A stretch of DNA of 64,000 nucleotides from Acanthopleura granulata (Eukaryota; Mollusca; Polyplacophora; Chitonida; Chitonidae). A program made the position numbers and the translations under genes. Below, in pieces: positions 28,520 to 42,400 of this stretch. The DNA lies in the NCBI GenBank assembly GCA_016165875.1, contig JABBOT010000015.1, forward strand, positions 3,207,928 through 3,271,927. The letters are read 5' to 3'. Below the pieces are notes generated by a model. The model did not search any database, was not told the DNA's origin, and saw nothing but the letters and a program-made list of their open reading frames with translations. The number at the start of each line of letters is the position of its first letter. Within the stretch, counting starts at the first letter, position 1.

Positions 28520-28805
28520 TACTGCACAGAAAGCAAAACCAGAGAAGGGAGGACATTGTGATAGTCGGCAATAGGTCACAAGTAACCGGTGAATTAGGCC
28601 TCGTGTGAATTTACGTCGGTTAGTGTTTCATTCTAATTGTTCTAGTAAAGGCTCAAACTGTCCATCATCATGTTAAACACCAGGGCTTAAGCAGAATTAG
28701 ATACAAAAATGAAGTGATGTAAAAATTGCAATATACTAGACGTCACTGGTCTGGAATTACGCACAATGCTGCGTTGTTTTCACATTAAATAATACACAAT
28801 AACAT
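28520..28805 (+). repeat. Dispersed repeat family A, copy 1
   Basis: Similar over about 280 bases to 46885-47160. Shared blocks in the same order include a (G/A)TGTGATAGT(C/T)GGCAA-like block, TAAGCAGAATTAG and a TTCTAA(T/C)TGTTCTAG-like block. No open frame is conserved. Class unknown. Confidence 0.55.
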
Positions 28806-28809
28806 GAAA

Positions 28810-31595
28810 ACAATGCAGATAGATTAACAGACACTTAGACCATTACCCTGGTTGATGACCTCATAGATTGATAAGATAAAAGTCACAGTTTTAGTATATA
28901 TTATTTTACATGTAACTTAATGAGAGAAAAAGAAAACCGTTTTTATATCAGTCCGAGTTCCACTTCCATAATCCGAGAAATGTTCGTATTTTGATTCAGA
29001 AATATTTCAAAATGTTTTATCATCAATCCAGAAACCGAAAGGCGAGTTTCAACACGAACGCCTTCCGTTCAACGAAGCGCAACCACACCCGCCATTCCCT
29101 TTTTCAGAGCCAAGTTTATGCAACTTTTTGTCAGAACAACTCTGTTTACTACACAATGTAACCTGCAGGTTGATGTCATGCTGTTCTCCATCTGTATTAT
29201 TTTTTTTGTAAATATACCAGACATGGCAACAACATAAATTAATGTCACGATAACATGGATGCTAACAAACGAGCAGGTACCCGTTAGACCAGTACGATAT
29301 TCAGATCTGGAAATCTCTACTGCTTTCTGGAGTCCATCATTCACCGACCAGTTAATAAATTACTTTCACTGTTATTCGCCTGAGCATATTAGTAAGTCAA
29401 AGTAACGTCTAGAGGAGATTGTAATGAACTAAGGACATTCGAGAAATTTCAACAATATCATTTTACTACATGCATATATGTTACTGTGACTTTATTAAAA
29501 AAATTGTTTTCTAAGACGTTTTGATAAATTTCACTGATGTGTGCAGCAAGAAAGTTTGGAAGTGATAGTAAAACGCCCTTACGAAATTAAAATAAACTGG
29601 CAAAATAACAGGTGTGCTCGGAGGGCACCGATTTTTATTTTACGTTAATAAATCTACGGCTCAACCGCAACCGAGATGATGTGAAAGTGGGTGTGCTGCC
29701 GAGTCTGCCTAGAGTATAAGCATCTTACAACAACAAAGAAATAATTGATAAAGAATATTAAAAATTAATGACCAAAGATTACTAAAATATACTTTCAATA
29801 TTTCATTTTCGCCATGTGTCTTCTATGTACGCTGTGAAATGTTCGGATTTGATTTGATTTGATTTTTGATTTTTATTTTCTTAGCCAACCATGAAAACCT
29901 TGCTGGGTGCAATTTTAACTCAGCTGACCTTATTTCGGGCCTTTGTAGAATGTTGTAGATTTTTGCAGGTGTAATGTCGTAAGTTTATATCATGGAGGGG
30001 GAATCTGACGAAATGAAACTGGTTGACGATTTCCAGAAGAGCCTAGTATACCTCTGCACAGCCGTGTTAGTTTCAACGCGAAAAAACATCCGCTGGTCTT
30101 TTAAAATAGACAAAAATGGGAACACTTTTCCCTCTACAATGTAGTTAGTGCGAAATGCCACAGGTTAAGTCTATAATGTAAACCTGGCAATTTCCCGGAT
30201 GCGGACTGTGAGGCTAAGCGGGACTGTCACACACATAATACAAGTTAACAATTTCAGCGGGGTTAGTGCGTGTGTAAGCCACCAAACTATATCAGGGCGT
30301 TGCTCATTGTTTTAAATGAGAGGTTACACATGGGGCTTAGGTCATACCTCCTGCGTCTTTTCTCACTTAACCACATCGCAGAGTTTTCACTACCCAGAGA
30401 CCAGCCTATCCCTTACACTATGACAACCCATGCCTTCTTGCGTGTCATCATGACCCGGCATTTTTCTTTTTTCTCGCGGTACTAACGCTTGTGTATTTGT
30501 ACAGACACGTACAGCTTTCAGTATTGACTTCTCACTGACGCTTTGACGGAAGAATCAGAGCAAGACTTCTTGCACACAACTAACTCAGTTCGATATTCAA
30601 TTCAAATACATGTGCAGTCAACACGACAAGGGCTCATGCTTCGGCTAGCATGCTCACTTAAATGTTTCTTGGCTGTCTTGTATCATCTTCCAGTCGTGAT
30701 CTAGAAGCACATGGCACCGATGTTCATAAGATATAACTCCATAAGTACCAATTTTAGCTCATATTTTGAAAGAAGTTTGTGACGAAATGTCTCAATTTGT
30801 TCTGTCTGAACAATCCAATCTCAAAAATGATTTCAATTATATACTGTTATGAGTTCACGCACTTGGGAAAACCAGAAAAAAATTCGAAAGAAACCAGTCG
30901 TTCACATGTGCGAAAAACTCGAGAACCAGAAAACACAGACATATGCAATGGACGCTGGAAAATGTTCTTCAGCAATGGATATGCCGAGCGATCAGTGCCA
31001 AATATAAAACCTTACGATATATTAAAATATGATCTACTCTGTTAATATTATAATTACACATGAATGAATAAGATTTAGTCGTGTCTCGCCCCTGGCAACC
31101 CCGTTGAGAACGTACATATGTTCAGAAAAAAGAACCAACGTCAGGTTTTGTTCGAGGTTGAATTATGTATCACAATGCCTGTCCCGTTGTCGCACGGATC
31201 CTGAAAGTCATCGCGGCAAAAATGCACTACACACGACAACTATGGAGTTACTGTATTGGTTTTGAGATCACCGCCCTTAGTGTAGGCCTATTGCTCAGGA
31301 ACTTTTGGGAAATGAATTCAAACTGACACCCGTGTATATAACAGCTTGTCCCGGGTCACAAGAAGGTATTGGGACACAAAGGTACACACGTGTGATTTTA
31401 AATATATACAGGGATAGGAAGACTTCTACACATCTGTATTGAATACTTATACACAGGTATTGAAAAGAACGTTCGCGCTTGACATCATTATTCATGATAT
31501 TATTGCAATTTTTTTTCACCCACAATAAAAAATGAGACCACTAAACCGTTACATCAGTTGATTCTGACTTATTTTACATGTACTTTAACTTATGA
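28810..31595. other. Gene-free AT-rich stretch
   Basis: No supported gene. It holds a (GATTT)n-like patch near 29848-29876. The frames at 29069-29344 (minus) and 30779-31045 (plus) show no domain I recognise. Confidence 0.45.
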
Positions 31596-31599
31596 ATAC

Positions 31600-31760
31600 A
31601 AACGTCGAAACAGACATTCGCATACCAGCCATCAACCATAAGCGACAATAATCACAAGAGCAATTTCCAAAACAACAATCAACACAAACAGCCAAGGAAT
31701 AAAAAAGGTATGGTAAGTAAGAAATTAGGAGAAATTCGTGTGAAGAGGAGCAATCAACTG
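31600..31760 (+). repeat. Dispersed repeat family B, copy 1
   Basis: Carries the family core CAGACATTCGCATACCAGCC followed by ATCAACCA, then CAATTTCCAAAACAACAATC. Related copies occur near 46785, 54105, 55620 and 59760 (reversed). Class unknown. Confidence 0.55.
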
Positions 31761-31764
31761 TCTC

Positions 31765-34120
31765 GATGACGGAAAGACGGAAGGAATCTTCTGGGTGGAT
31801 GAATTCATCCAGTATCCAAATCGTGTGTCCAACCAGATCATAAGTTGTCGTCATTCAAAATATGTACCTCGGTTGCGTTTTGATTGCGTATCCAACCCCA
31901 GGTTGATTGAAGCATCGAGAATTGATTGATATTTAGCGATTGTTGGACGGTCGCACTTTCCTTATGTATTTTTACACACTGTTTCAAAAATCACGGGCTG
32001 GAATGTTTTCTAAAATGCTTTTGAAATTGGATCATGGGTTAACAAATTGATGTCACTGGAATAAAAGTGTGTTCTGCCATGCAACTTGATGAACAAAACT
32101 TTACACCATATAAGCCATAATAACGTGAGAAACACGTGTCATCAGTTGTCGGATGAAGTGTTTCATTGATAACTGTAAATTGTACTCGGTGTTAAAGCCA
32201 CATCCTCTAGTAGGTACGCGTATAGCTGTGTGCTAGTAGCGGAAATAGTTTGGCCCTCATTATGACACACAACATTGTCACTAATGCATTAAAACTGCTT
32301 GTTTATATGGGATACTGTCGACCATCGGAGAAAGTAGATTGCATCCGCATTCATAAGAACGTTTTTGTACGTAATTAGAATTCAATATCACAAAGATGTA
32401 TCATTATTATTGTTAAAGTGAAAGTCAGCGCATGTTCAAAGTTAAGTTTGTTAAAAAGGTTGGACAATATCATGTTTATTTCGCTAAAGTATTTCTTTAT
32501 AAGAGCCATCACAACAGTGGAAACTAACATCTCACCGTGCTCAATCGACTAGCATGAAACGCAGCCATTCTGTATGGGCTGTGGCCTAATTCATCTAAGC
32601 ACGGAACACTGCTGAAACCTGAGACTGTAGTAAGACGCTAGGGCTGTGGTTGAAACTTGAGTACACATGTCGATTTATAACACGAAATGATCAAGAAACT
32701 TACTCCCGCCACAACACAATGGTCTGGTAATACAGTGTTGTTCACACGTGTACTTATCATAATTATAACTAATAACATTAAAACAGGGTGCTGTCCCTAT
32801 GTTATTACATGTTACACTGACAGACAACTCAGAACATTAACAGCTTGCAATCTCCTACTCTCTGATCGGTCAGACTCTAAAGCATGGCGCCTTCACATCG
32901 CCAGTCGGCAGAAAAATACTACACACTTGAAACGAAGATAATTCAGTAACGAATACATGCAAATTCAAACATTTTTTTTAACATTCAAGGGAGAATTTTG
33001 TACTCTTTTTAATGAACTGTGCCACAGTCATGAGCTGTCTTTTACTTTAAAATGATACATGCTTGAGGTTTTCACGAGTTCGTCGTGTTCTCTAACAATA
33101 ACTTGTACAGTACGAAAAGGGCAAAGTCATTACTATTAGACAATTGTTACAAAGCAAGCTTTATTTTCAGTTTTTGCACTACAAGAAAGTGCGAACACGT
33201 TCAGAGTACATTGTCTCCCGACGTGCTCTCTTTATTTTGTGGAGAAGGACGAAAGATAGAAGTAACACCCGTCTTCCGTACAGAGGTTCGCATTTGGTCA
33301 CAGGACGTGCGTTCAAACAGCTATCTTTCATCTGACGCGTAACGACGAAACAGTGCCTCCCTCAATCTGCTTAAGTGTCACTTCCGCTATTTTGATGAGT
33401 TCAAACGGAGTTAGCAGTGACATTTAACGTCCCGTTATATATTACTATCCTCTAAAGTTCTAAACGCATATACCAGTGTTGTAACCTTGCGACCGTGTCA
33501 CCCTATTCAACGGAATAATGCATGTGCATCCGGCATGAGAAAATAGTTCTAAAGTGTTTCATATTTTTCACAACATGAGAAGCATATCAAGCAATGTTAT
33601 GTATTGGATGGGTTGTCTAAGTGATAAGCCGAACAATCATTTAACTGAAACTAATGAAAGCGAGGGGTGCAGCATTAATTTGACCTCCATTTGCGGCTGT
33701 CTGATTAGCTATCCTGAAGGGAATTCGGAGGGGGGGAGGGGTGCTTTATTACAATATTGTTTAGAACCTAAACTGTGTTCTTATGATAATACCTAATAAT
33801 TTACACCAAATCAATGAACATGATGTACAAGTGCAATTACTTGGAACGTAAAATGAACTTCAGAATGAAGTACTACCTACACGAAATGCTTTTGCGCTCA
33901 GACACTCTTAGGAATCCTAAAAGGATACGCTCTAATTCAATATTCTTCAATATTTTGAAAATGTTTTATGCAGTTGCATTTTACAGAAATGGAAACTTGA
34001 TGTTGGCGAGTAAATTAAAGCTAAGTTGTATACAGAGCTACTGTTGTACGTGAATGCTGTAGCTGTATTTGGATATCCACGGGCATTTGTATCAGATGAA
34101 GACAGACACCGTTATCTCCT
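31765..34120. other. Gene-free AT-rich stretch
   Basis: Only short open frames are present, and no repeat longer than a few tens of bases was recognised. Confidence 0.45.
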
Positions 34121-34124
34121 GTAT

Positions 34125-34770
34125 TAGGATCATAAGTTATAGGTTGTACGTGGTATAGACAATCAGTGTCTTAAATGCCTTTACGTGGTATAGACAATTA
34201 GTACGGCAAATGGATGGGAGGAACGAGTTGTTGGTTGTGCGTGGTGTTGACAGTCAGTGTCTCAAGTTATAGAATGTACGTTCTATGCGCAATTGATATG
34301 TTGTATGTACAATGTACAGTATATAATGCTCCCAACTGTAAGTTGTAAAGAGTGTGCAATCGAAATGTATTAAATGCACCAGGGAGAAAAGGTAAAGGTT
34401 ATATGTTATGTAGATAATCCATATGTCTCAAACTGACAGGATGCATAAATTCTAGGTTGTACGTGGTAAAGACAATGGATATGTCTTAAATCCATTGGTT
34501 TCAGAAGTGATAAGCTGTAATTGGTGCACACAACATACTGAGCTTGTGTTGATTAAGGGTACAATTAGTAGTTTTTATAGACAATTGTAAGGCTTTAAAT
34601 GGATTACTTGCAGGAGTTTTATGTTGTACGTGATGTAGAGACAATATATCTGACACGAATTCTCTCCCGACACCAGTTTGATGTTGTTTGTGTTACAATG
34701 ATAACAGATAACCAATCGTATGTTTTTTTAGAGACAATCACATTCCCGTGATTCCTTAGACATGCTAATA
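34125..34770. repeat. Degenerate tandem array, about 65-75-bp period
   Basis: Roughly nine strongly diverged copies of a unit built on GGTTGTACGTGGTATAGACA followed by an AT(A/C)AGTGTCTTAAATG-like block. Unit lengths vary, indicating an old array. No coding signal. Confidence 0.6.
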
Positions 34771-34774
34771 TTGT

Positions 34775-36140
34775 AGATTAAATAAAACAAATATGAACCA
34801 ATTCTATGCGAGTTTAATGAAAACAAAAGTGTATGTTTTGAACATACAGAGTTTTGTGATATAAGAGAGAATGTGTGTATGTAGGTTGCGTGCCCGAATA
34901 CTCCGAGTGAATACGGCAGACATCCATATTACGTCATATGCAGTAAGACGGGATATTTACCGAAGATCTGTTGTCAAAAAGATTTCATTTTTTATGCAAT
35001 AAAATTAAATGACATATTCAGTATTGACGATGAAGGCCTTAAGTGTGTTATAGTGCGTCACGATGAATGCAATTATCATTCAGATCGGACAGGTGATGTA
35101 CAGAATGAACAAATCAAAACGTTCTGCCGATCGTGTATATGCCAATGTTCAAACTGGCGTACGTCCCGTCCCAATTAACCTTTCTGTTTGCATAGAGATT
35201 TAACATGGCCATTCCTAACTGTGCTACTTTATCGTTTTACGCTGGGATAGACGGCCTCTCGCTATGGGTCTGCGTTCGATGCTGCAGGGGTTGGTTATAT
35301 GTGTACATTTACACAGCTTTCCGTGACTTGCAATCATCGTCCTCTAAGCGGCCTGTACAGTCCAATAAGCTGAATACGTTATGTATGTCAGCTACCATGC
35401 CTTGGTAACTAGAGGATAGTGTTACATACATTACATAAAAAAAAGGAAAGAGTCAACGTCGAGGCTATCTAAGGGATCGATTCCTAGGAATGCAATACGA
35501 TCTATATGCCATTATTATTTATAACACCTGGACTAAAGGGGATTTCTTACACATATGCTGTGTAGCTAGCAATGGTTTATACCCTTACTGGGGCGCTATA
35601 AAGGTCCTCGATCTGCATATACATGCCGGTAGGTCCTGCTTTAAACACAGGAGTAATTCAAGTTGATTAACAACAGCTGCCGGCAGGTAAACCTGAAGTG
35701 ACAACGTAAAGCCAGGACAACATCTATACTGTATAGCCGTGTTTTACAATGTATAGCCGTGTTTAACAACCAAGAACGATACTCGGTTATTGGACACTGC
35801 TCCACCATATCCTACACAGTGATACGACAGCCCTGGACAACTATCAGCGTAGTTATTTTTATTTTTTGCTCTATACACCTTTCTTACAGCGGTAAACCGG
35901 TAAGGTTTTGACAGGTAAGGCCTGGTCTGTCGTACAAGGGGACCCACCTCATCAAAACCACAAAAGATTCTGAAGACAGGCCTGGTGTGTTAACCTCTAA
36001 CGGTTAACGTATTCGTAATGAGGACAACGACGGCGAAGACCAGTTCGCTGATGCGTGGAGAAGATTCGGGAACTTTGTGAACAAGTCGGACGGGTTTGCA
36101 AATTGACGAGTAAGCGTATACGTGTACGGGGGAAGTTTTG
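34775..36140. other. Upstream flank of IF gene 1
   Basis: No gene seen. Near 35735-35765 the motif TGTATAGCCGTGTTT(T/A)ACAA is directly duplicated. Distal regulatory elements could lie here, but none can be named from sequence alone. Confidence 0.4.
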
Positions 36141-36182
36141 TCGTCCAATGAACTAGCAGTAAAATATAGTACGCACGCCACC

Positions 36183-36225
36183 ATTTAAGGACGAGGACAT
36201 GCCGTGTTCTGTGCAGTCGCCGGCT
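36183..36225 (+). promoter_or_regulatory. Core promoter of IF gene 1
   Basis: An ATTTAAGG TATA-like box (36183-36190) lies 31 bases ahead of the A in TGCAGTCGCCGGCT (36212-36225). The same two blocks with the same spacing precede gene 2, while the bases between them differ, which points to conserved function. The A at about 36215 is the likely transcription start, leaving an unspliced 5' UTR of about 200 bases. A CCAAT motif (36144-36148) lies about 70 bases upstream. Confidence 0.65.
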
Positions 36226-36413
36226 CGTCACTAGAAGGTTAAGGTTGTTTGAATCTGTCTCTTGACAGAGAAGTGAAAGGATTTTAACAGTTTCTACTAT
36301 AGTTCATAGTCAGAACTGTCAAAAAGCAGGTGAGGATTTTGCATCTTGCCATACAATCTACTGAATTTTTACCTTGGTATTGAAAGGGATTTTCCAACGA
36401 AAAAGCAATCGCA

Positions 36414-39400
36414 ATGGAAGTTAAAGGAAGTCGAAGCTCTTACTCGTCCGAGGTAACTCACCGTAGTCGTGATTCCTCCTCAACCTACACGCCTGCCATC
36501 GGCAGTCGCCAGACCACAGTCATCCAAAGATCATCTGGCATGCCCTCATTGCGTGGTTCCATCGGCTACAGCCTCCAACAGTCCTACAGCTCAGGCCTCC
36601 ATTTGGCTCCTGGAACCGCCAGCCATGTCTCCAACGAGGGAGTTAACCACATCAAGGAGGATAGGGCCAGGGAAAAGAAAGATATGCGCGAACTGAACGA
36701 GCGTCTTGCCAGCTACATCGAAAAGGTTCGATTCTTGGAGGCCCAAAACAAGGCCCTCTTGGCAGAGTTGGAAAAGCTCCGTCGCCCAGTGGATCTGGAC
36801 AAAATCAAGCAAATGTACGAGTCGGAATTGAATCAGGCCCGACTTGTAATCGACGAACTGTCCAAGGAGAAGGCAAACTTTGATGTGAAGATTGTCAGCC
36901 TGGAGGATCAGCTCCAATTTGAGAGATCCGAGTAAGTACTTGACAAATTGTTGCCAGCTAATATACTAAGAAAGCTTTGCAAAAATAAAATTCAAATGTA
37001 GTTCAAAGCTTAGTTGTGTAGGTTAGTGGGAAAAAATGTAAGGCGCCAATGTTACTTTTGGTTATTGAGTTAAGTTTCACCAAAGTTTTGACGTGCATGC
37101 TATGCTTGAATTTCAAAATGGAGGAGACAGCATGCTTGCCGACCTGCTGTCACTTGGCACCGGTATAACTTCTCCACGCCCATAACCCATCACGTGACAG
37201 CCACATCCGGGACACCTGGATCGTCTTTGCCACGCAGCGAGAACACACATAATTGCATCTAATTAAATGCTCTATTGCGCAGGGCTAAATAGAGGTCACC
37301 ATGTCCTAAGACACATCAGTTGACAACACGCTGAGATCTAGACTTAGTGATAACCTGAATATGTATACGGGAAAGTCGTGCTGAAATTTGGAAATACCTC
37401 TAGCAGTATCGTGTCGAATGACAGCTGATATACCTAAAACCAGGTCCATCAGTGCTAATATTGCAAATGAAGCTGATGAAACTACCTTTAGAAATAGGTC
37501 AGAAAGTATTAACCTTAGTTTTAATACGCTGGGTTATACACGGAGCATTTCTAAAAGCATGAATCACGATTACTGTGCCTTTTCCTTGTTTAATAGAGCA
37601 GACGCATGCATCTTTCTTATATTGTTAAAATTGTACCACAGGGTTTTAAACCTAACGTCTGCAGTGAGGGTTTTGTGAAATAAGATGAGCGAAGAATGCT
37701 GAAAGGATAACTCATTTGACAAATGACGCATTTTGTGCCAATATCTTTCTTTAAGCCCATTACAAGTAAAAATGGATCTAATGATTCGATCTGGTTTTTG
37801 CGGTTCGCCCAACAGTGCAGACCTGCAGTTCAGTCCAAGGTGCATGCAACTGTTGGTATGGCAATAAATCTAGCTGAGTCTATTTGTCGTAAAACAAGTA
37901 TAGGCTAAGGTAAGCCGGGCTCTCTGTGGGAATGCCGTAAATAAAGAACGTCCCTGGTTGAAGCTCAAAAGACGTGTTCCATGCCGACACAATCAATGTG
38001 AGTTGAATGGGCCCGTTCTTCTGGCAATAACCCGACCTCACCCGGAGCCCGTGAGGTTATGCAGGGTGAACGTCAATGGCATGCGGCCCCGGGTCGCTCA
38101 AGCCACATTTCATATAAGGAGTTCTGACGTTTTTTTTCACGAAATGAATATTCATGAAGCCGAGCAGTATGAGTGGCCGGATCTGGAACATCCGGACCCT
38201 AACGCCGGAGGTTGAGACAGCTTTTGTTGGTCCTGAGAAACCTGAATTTCAAGTTGAGCTACACTCAAAGGACGCCGTTTGCTTGTTTTCACTTTTTTTT
38301 TAAAACATCGCCCGATGAAAAGAAAGAAGATATGCAACCGGATCTAGGGAAAAGAGTGGGCGTATTGTGTTGTCGTACAGGCCCCTCTCCCCCCAGCCTC
38401 CATATGTCTCAGTGTTAGTATTTGTGTCACTGGTTTATGCATTAGAATAGCATACAGTCGTCTGAATTTTTTTCATCGTGATAAGGAATACTATCAAACT
38501 CCAAGTAAAATAATACATCTAAATCGTTACATTCATTTTTATTCGCTATTTTGTGTTTCTTACGTTATAGTCGGTATTTAACTTAAGGAGACAACAAATT
38601 GCAAGTCACCAGGTCATTCCAAGACACAATTAAGAAACTTAACATGTTCACCTATGTCCCATATGAGATGTATTCAGTCACAAACCAGAGGCCTTGTTAG
38701 AATGAGGCGGGCTACAAATATGTCCAATACAATGATACTTCTGGAGTAGCAAATACAGGCCGTAATTTTGTAGAGTGGCAGACTGTCATCTCCACTGAGT
38801 GATATATCCCACAGTCAAAACTAGGTCACCACAGGTATAAAAAAGACTGAGTGCCCATTTACCACTAAAACATACACCAGTCCTTGCAAGACACTTATGG
38901 TCTTTTTACACTTGGAATGAAGCCTTAGAGATGTGCTTCTTTCTCATTCTTTGTCTTTCAAGATATGCATCGTCCTCCCAGTTTTTACCACACGAATTAG
39001 CAAATTTGTGTCATGAAACCCGTGGCAACTGCAAGACATTGTCGCATAATTATTAGGCGCAATTTCATACATCTTACAAACTGCAAGTATATTATTGTTC
39101 GCTACCGAAGCATAATTTCGTAAAACAGCTACTTGTCAGATAGCCTGGTGTGACATTCAAGAGAACAATTTTAACCCGTTATAGCAATGTCTCGTTTGAA
39201 AAAGTTTACGAAGAAACAGATTTCATCCCTTCAAATAAGCAAATATTGCAACTTCTGGCTTGAAATATTCGAGTGAAAACGGACTTCGTCCCGAAGTAAC
39301 CAAACATTGTCCTTTCGCGTTTTAGACGTGAACGTGAAGCACATGAGAAGGCTGAGCTGCATGCCAAGGCCGACCGACTGAGCGACCATATTGGCGAGCT

Positions 39401-42400
39401 CGAGGGGGAGCTGGTGACCTTGAGAGGTCGCGTTGAGAGTCTGGAAGACGAGAACAAGAGATTGAGGGATCAACTGAGGAAGTACCAGGATGAGATAAAC
39501 AGACTGCGAAACGTAAGTACTGTAAAAAGAGCAGGAAATAAATCCAAACAGTTAAGGTATCCCTTTGACTCCAGAAGCAACCAAGTTACCTGAGGCATAG
39601 GGAACTATTCAGAAACAGAGCAGAGAGATGATCAAACTTGAGGTGGGAGAGGGGAGAGACAGGGGTTGGGGATCTCTGTGTTTGAAGGTGGGGGGCAGGA
39701 TCTTTTTCTTTGTTTTTACTGCTGTTAGTTGAAAGTTATTTGCTCTTAGGTGGCGGTTTACCTCTATGGTCTCTGTCAGAGGAACATGCACTGGTTACTG
39801 GGGAAACTCCAGCCACTGTTTTGGAGAACCTAAAGATCGCCAATGTAGAATGCATAACTGGTGCGGTACCATTAAGTAGCAGTAGCGCCAAGAAAAGGTC
39901 TCGACATGATACTATTTGCTTTCTGGAAGGACATAGATTATCAGTGGCTACGCATGTGTATGTAGACATTTGAAGCCATCATTTGAGAACAAATTACATA
40001 ACTCTAAGGCGGAAATTATATTTTTGAAAGGGCATGAAGCAATATTGAGACATCTGGATAGTTGTATACGATTTAGGATTAGGGCGTGTCGCAGCGAATT
40101 TTAGGAAAACTCATCTGTTAATTTTACTTTTCCCTAAATACTCATGAATCTATTGATATTTCTCCACAGGATCTTGACAACGAGACCCTTGCTCACATCA
40201 ACGAATCTAACTTGAGGCAGTCATTGGAAGAACAGCTGGCCTTCATCACTGGAGTCTACGAAGCTGTAAGTAGATGTTTTAAACACCAAAATACCGCATA
40301 AATCAACATGGGGCCATCTCAAGAAGTACGTTGCCATGTTGACTATCCAAGAAAAACTAGAGCGATTCAAAACATCTGTATAATGTTCGTCTTTAGCAAG
40401 GGCTTTCTTTAGAGTTTTTCTGGATACTGAAACCAACCACAAAAGTCAATACGTTTCTCTTGACTCGGCCTAAGTTTTAAAAAAAGACAACATATCTTCA
40501 ATGGTTTTGCTGATTTGACTGTAGGAGATCAAGGAGTTGACCGTCCTCGCTAACCGCGACACCACCATCGAGATGAGAGAGTTCTGGAAGGACGAGATGG
40601 CCAAATGCATGAGAGACATCCAGACTGAGTATGACGAGCGTCTGGAACTGATGAGAAACGACATCGAGTCCAAATACAGCTTCCAGGCGAGTCAAGTAGC
40701 TAATCTCCCTTTACACCATTCGAGCAGGTTTTTTACTTACTGCTACTTTCCTATTGTGGGAGATATTTCAGCGTAGCCTTGAAAAGACAAAAAAAGATTC
40801 AACTCTGAAATTGTCACTGCGAGTCAGAAACAATTTCCCCGATTTATGTTTCAGAGCCGAAGTTATTGAAGGTATGTGAACGTTGTTCACTGTTTCATGG
40901 CATCAAGTTTGATATTGCCCATAAGGTTATTAAAATTCATACCATATAATCCTGCAGAAAGTGAAGAGCACCATGTTTGCAAATGTGTTTGTTCTACTTT
41001 AAAACTCATTCACTGATCTGCAAAAACATCTTCTTGATGACAGCTTCCATTTTTGTGAATTCAGATTCGTGAGCTGAGAGCCGGCACCCAGAAGGATAAC
41101 TTCGAAACCACGCACATGCGCGAAGAACTGAAGAAGGTAAAGGAGAAGCTGAGCGACCTCCAGGCCAAGAACGCTGAATTGGCCGCCAAGGTAAGGGGAC
41201 ATAACTTTTAATGTAACAACTTCGTCAATGGAGGGAAAAAAATATATGTCCATATTTAAAAACACAGCAAAACCGTACAACGTCTAAAACTGAGAAAGCA
41301 CTTTGATGGGCCATTCCCCAAACGCGAAATGCAAAATCTATATTTGAATTGATTAATAGTGCGCCAGTCTGACGGAGATGAACCGTGAACTGGAGAGCCA
41401 GCTATCCAGGGCTTTGGAGGACATGGAGGAACAGAGGAACAAATACGAATCTGAGTTGGATAAACTCCGACGTGAAATGGAAGACGTCCTCAGCGAATTG
41501 CAATCCCTCACCGATGCCAAGCTGAGTCTGGAACTGGAAATCGCCGCTTACAGAAAGCTGTTGGAGAGCGAAGAGAGCAGGTAAGCGACAGATTAAGATC
41601 TAGAGAGTCGAGCGATACAATCTAGTTCCGGGTGGGATTTTCAATGGACATGGATTTGGCTTAGACAAACAGGCTTTTGAAATGCTCAGAAACAAGAGGA
41701 TGAAAACTTAGCAAGAGAATCAGAAAATGCATGTACGTATGTGATCTTAACCCAGAATTTTTGGGTGTCGTGTTTTCCAATGTAAATACAATAGTTAACG
41801 CTCCGTCTTCTCCTTCTGATGAATGGGTTAAAAAGCAGAAACTGATGGGTCAGTTGTAAAGTTGTCAGCTGCAATGCGAAAATGTAATCTTTGACAAATG
41901 GATCCAGTGAAACCCGACATCTTGTCAATCTACTTAGGTTAGGGTTTTATATAAGACTTTCCATGCAAGTACTTAAAAAGTGGGACCGTATACTGCCCTA
42001 TGACGCCGTGGGCGAAATATTGCTTACAGTTGTCTTTGTTGTTTTCAGGTTCACTTTGAAAAAGGCCGTTGAAATCGCTGGTAATTACGTGACAAGATCT
42101 GGCAGCGCAATGGAGCAGATTTCTCAGTCAAGTGGTAAGGCCTCTTGGCGATCCGAAGATCGTAAGTTGTCACAGTTTCTTTTTTCTGCAGGCATGGATG
42201 TCGAGGTGGCAGACGACATACGGAGGCTTCGAGGCGAAAGGATGTAGTGCATTACACGTATATCATTTTATGGTGGTCGGTGACTTGTAAAAGTCAGTTT
42301 AACAATCATTTTTCATTTTGCTGTGTTGAGGGAGTTTTGACCCTTCCCAATTTCATAGAGATTCAACTACGGTGACTCCCATGTGCCATACATCTCCCCA

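Noticed and set aside
36591..36917. Minus-strand open frame of 108 codons (and its twin at 50762-51073)
   Set aside because: Antisense shadow of the coiled-coil exon 1 in both paralogues.
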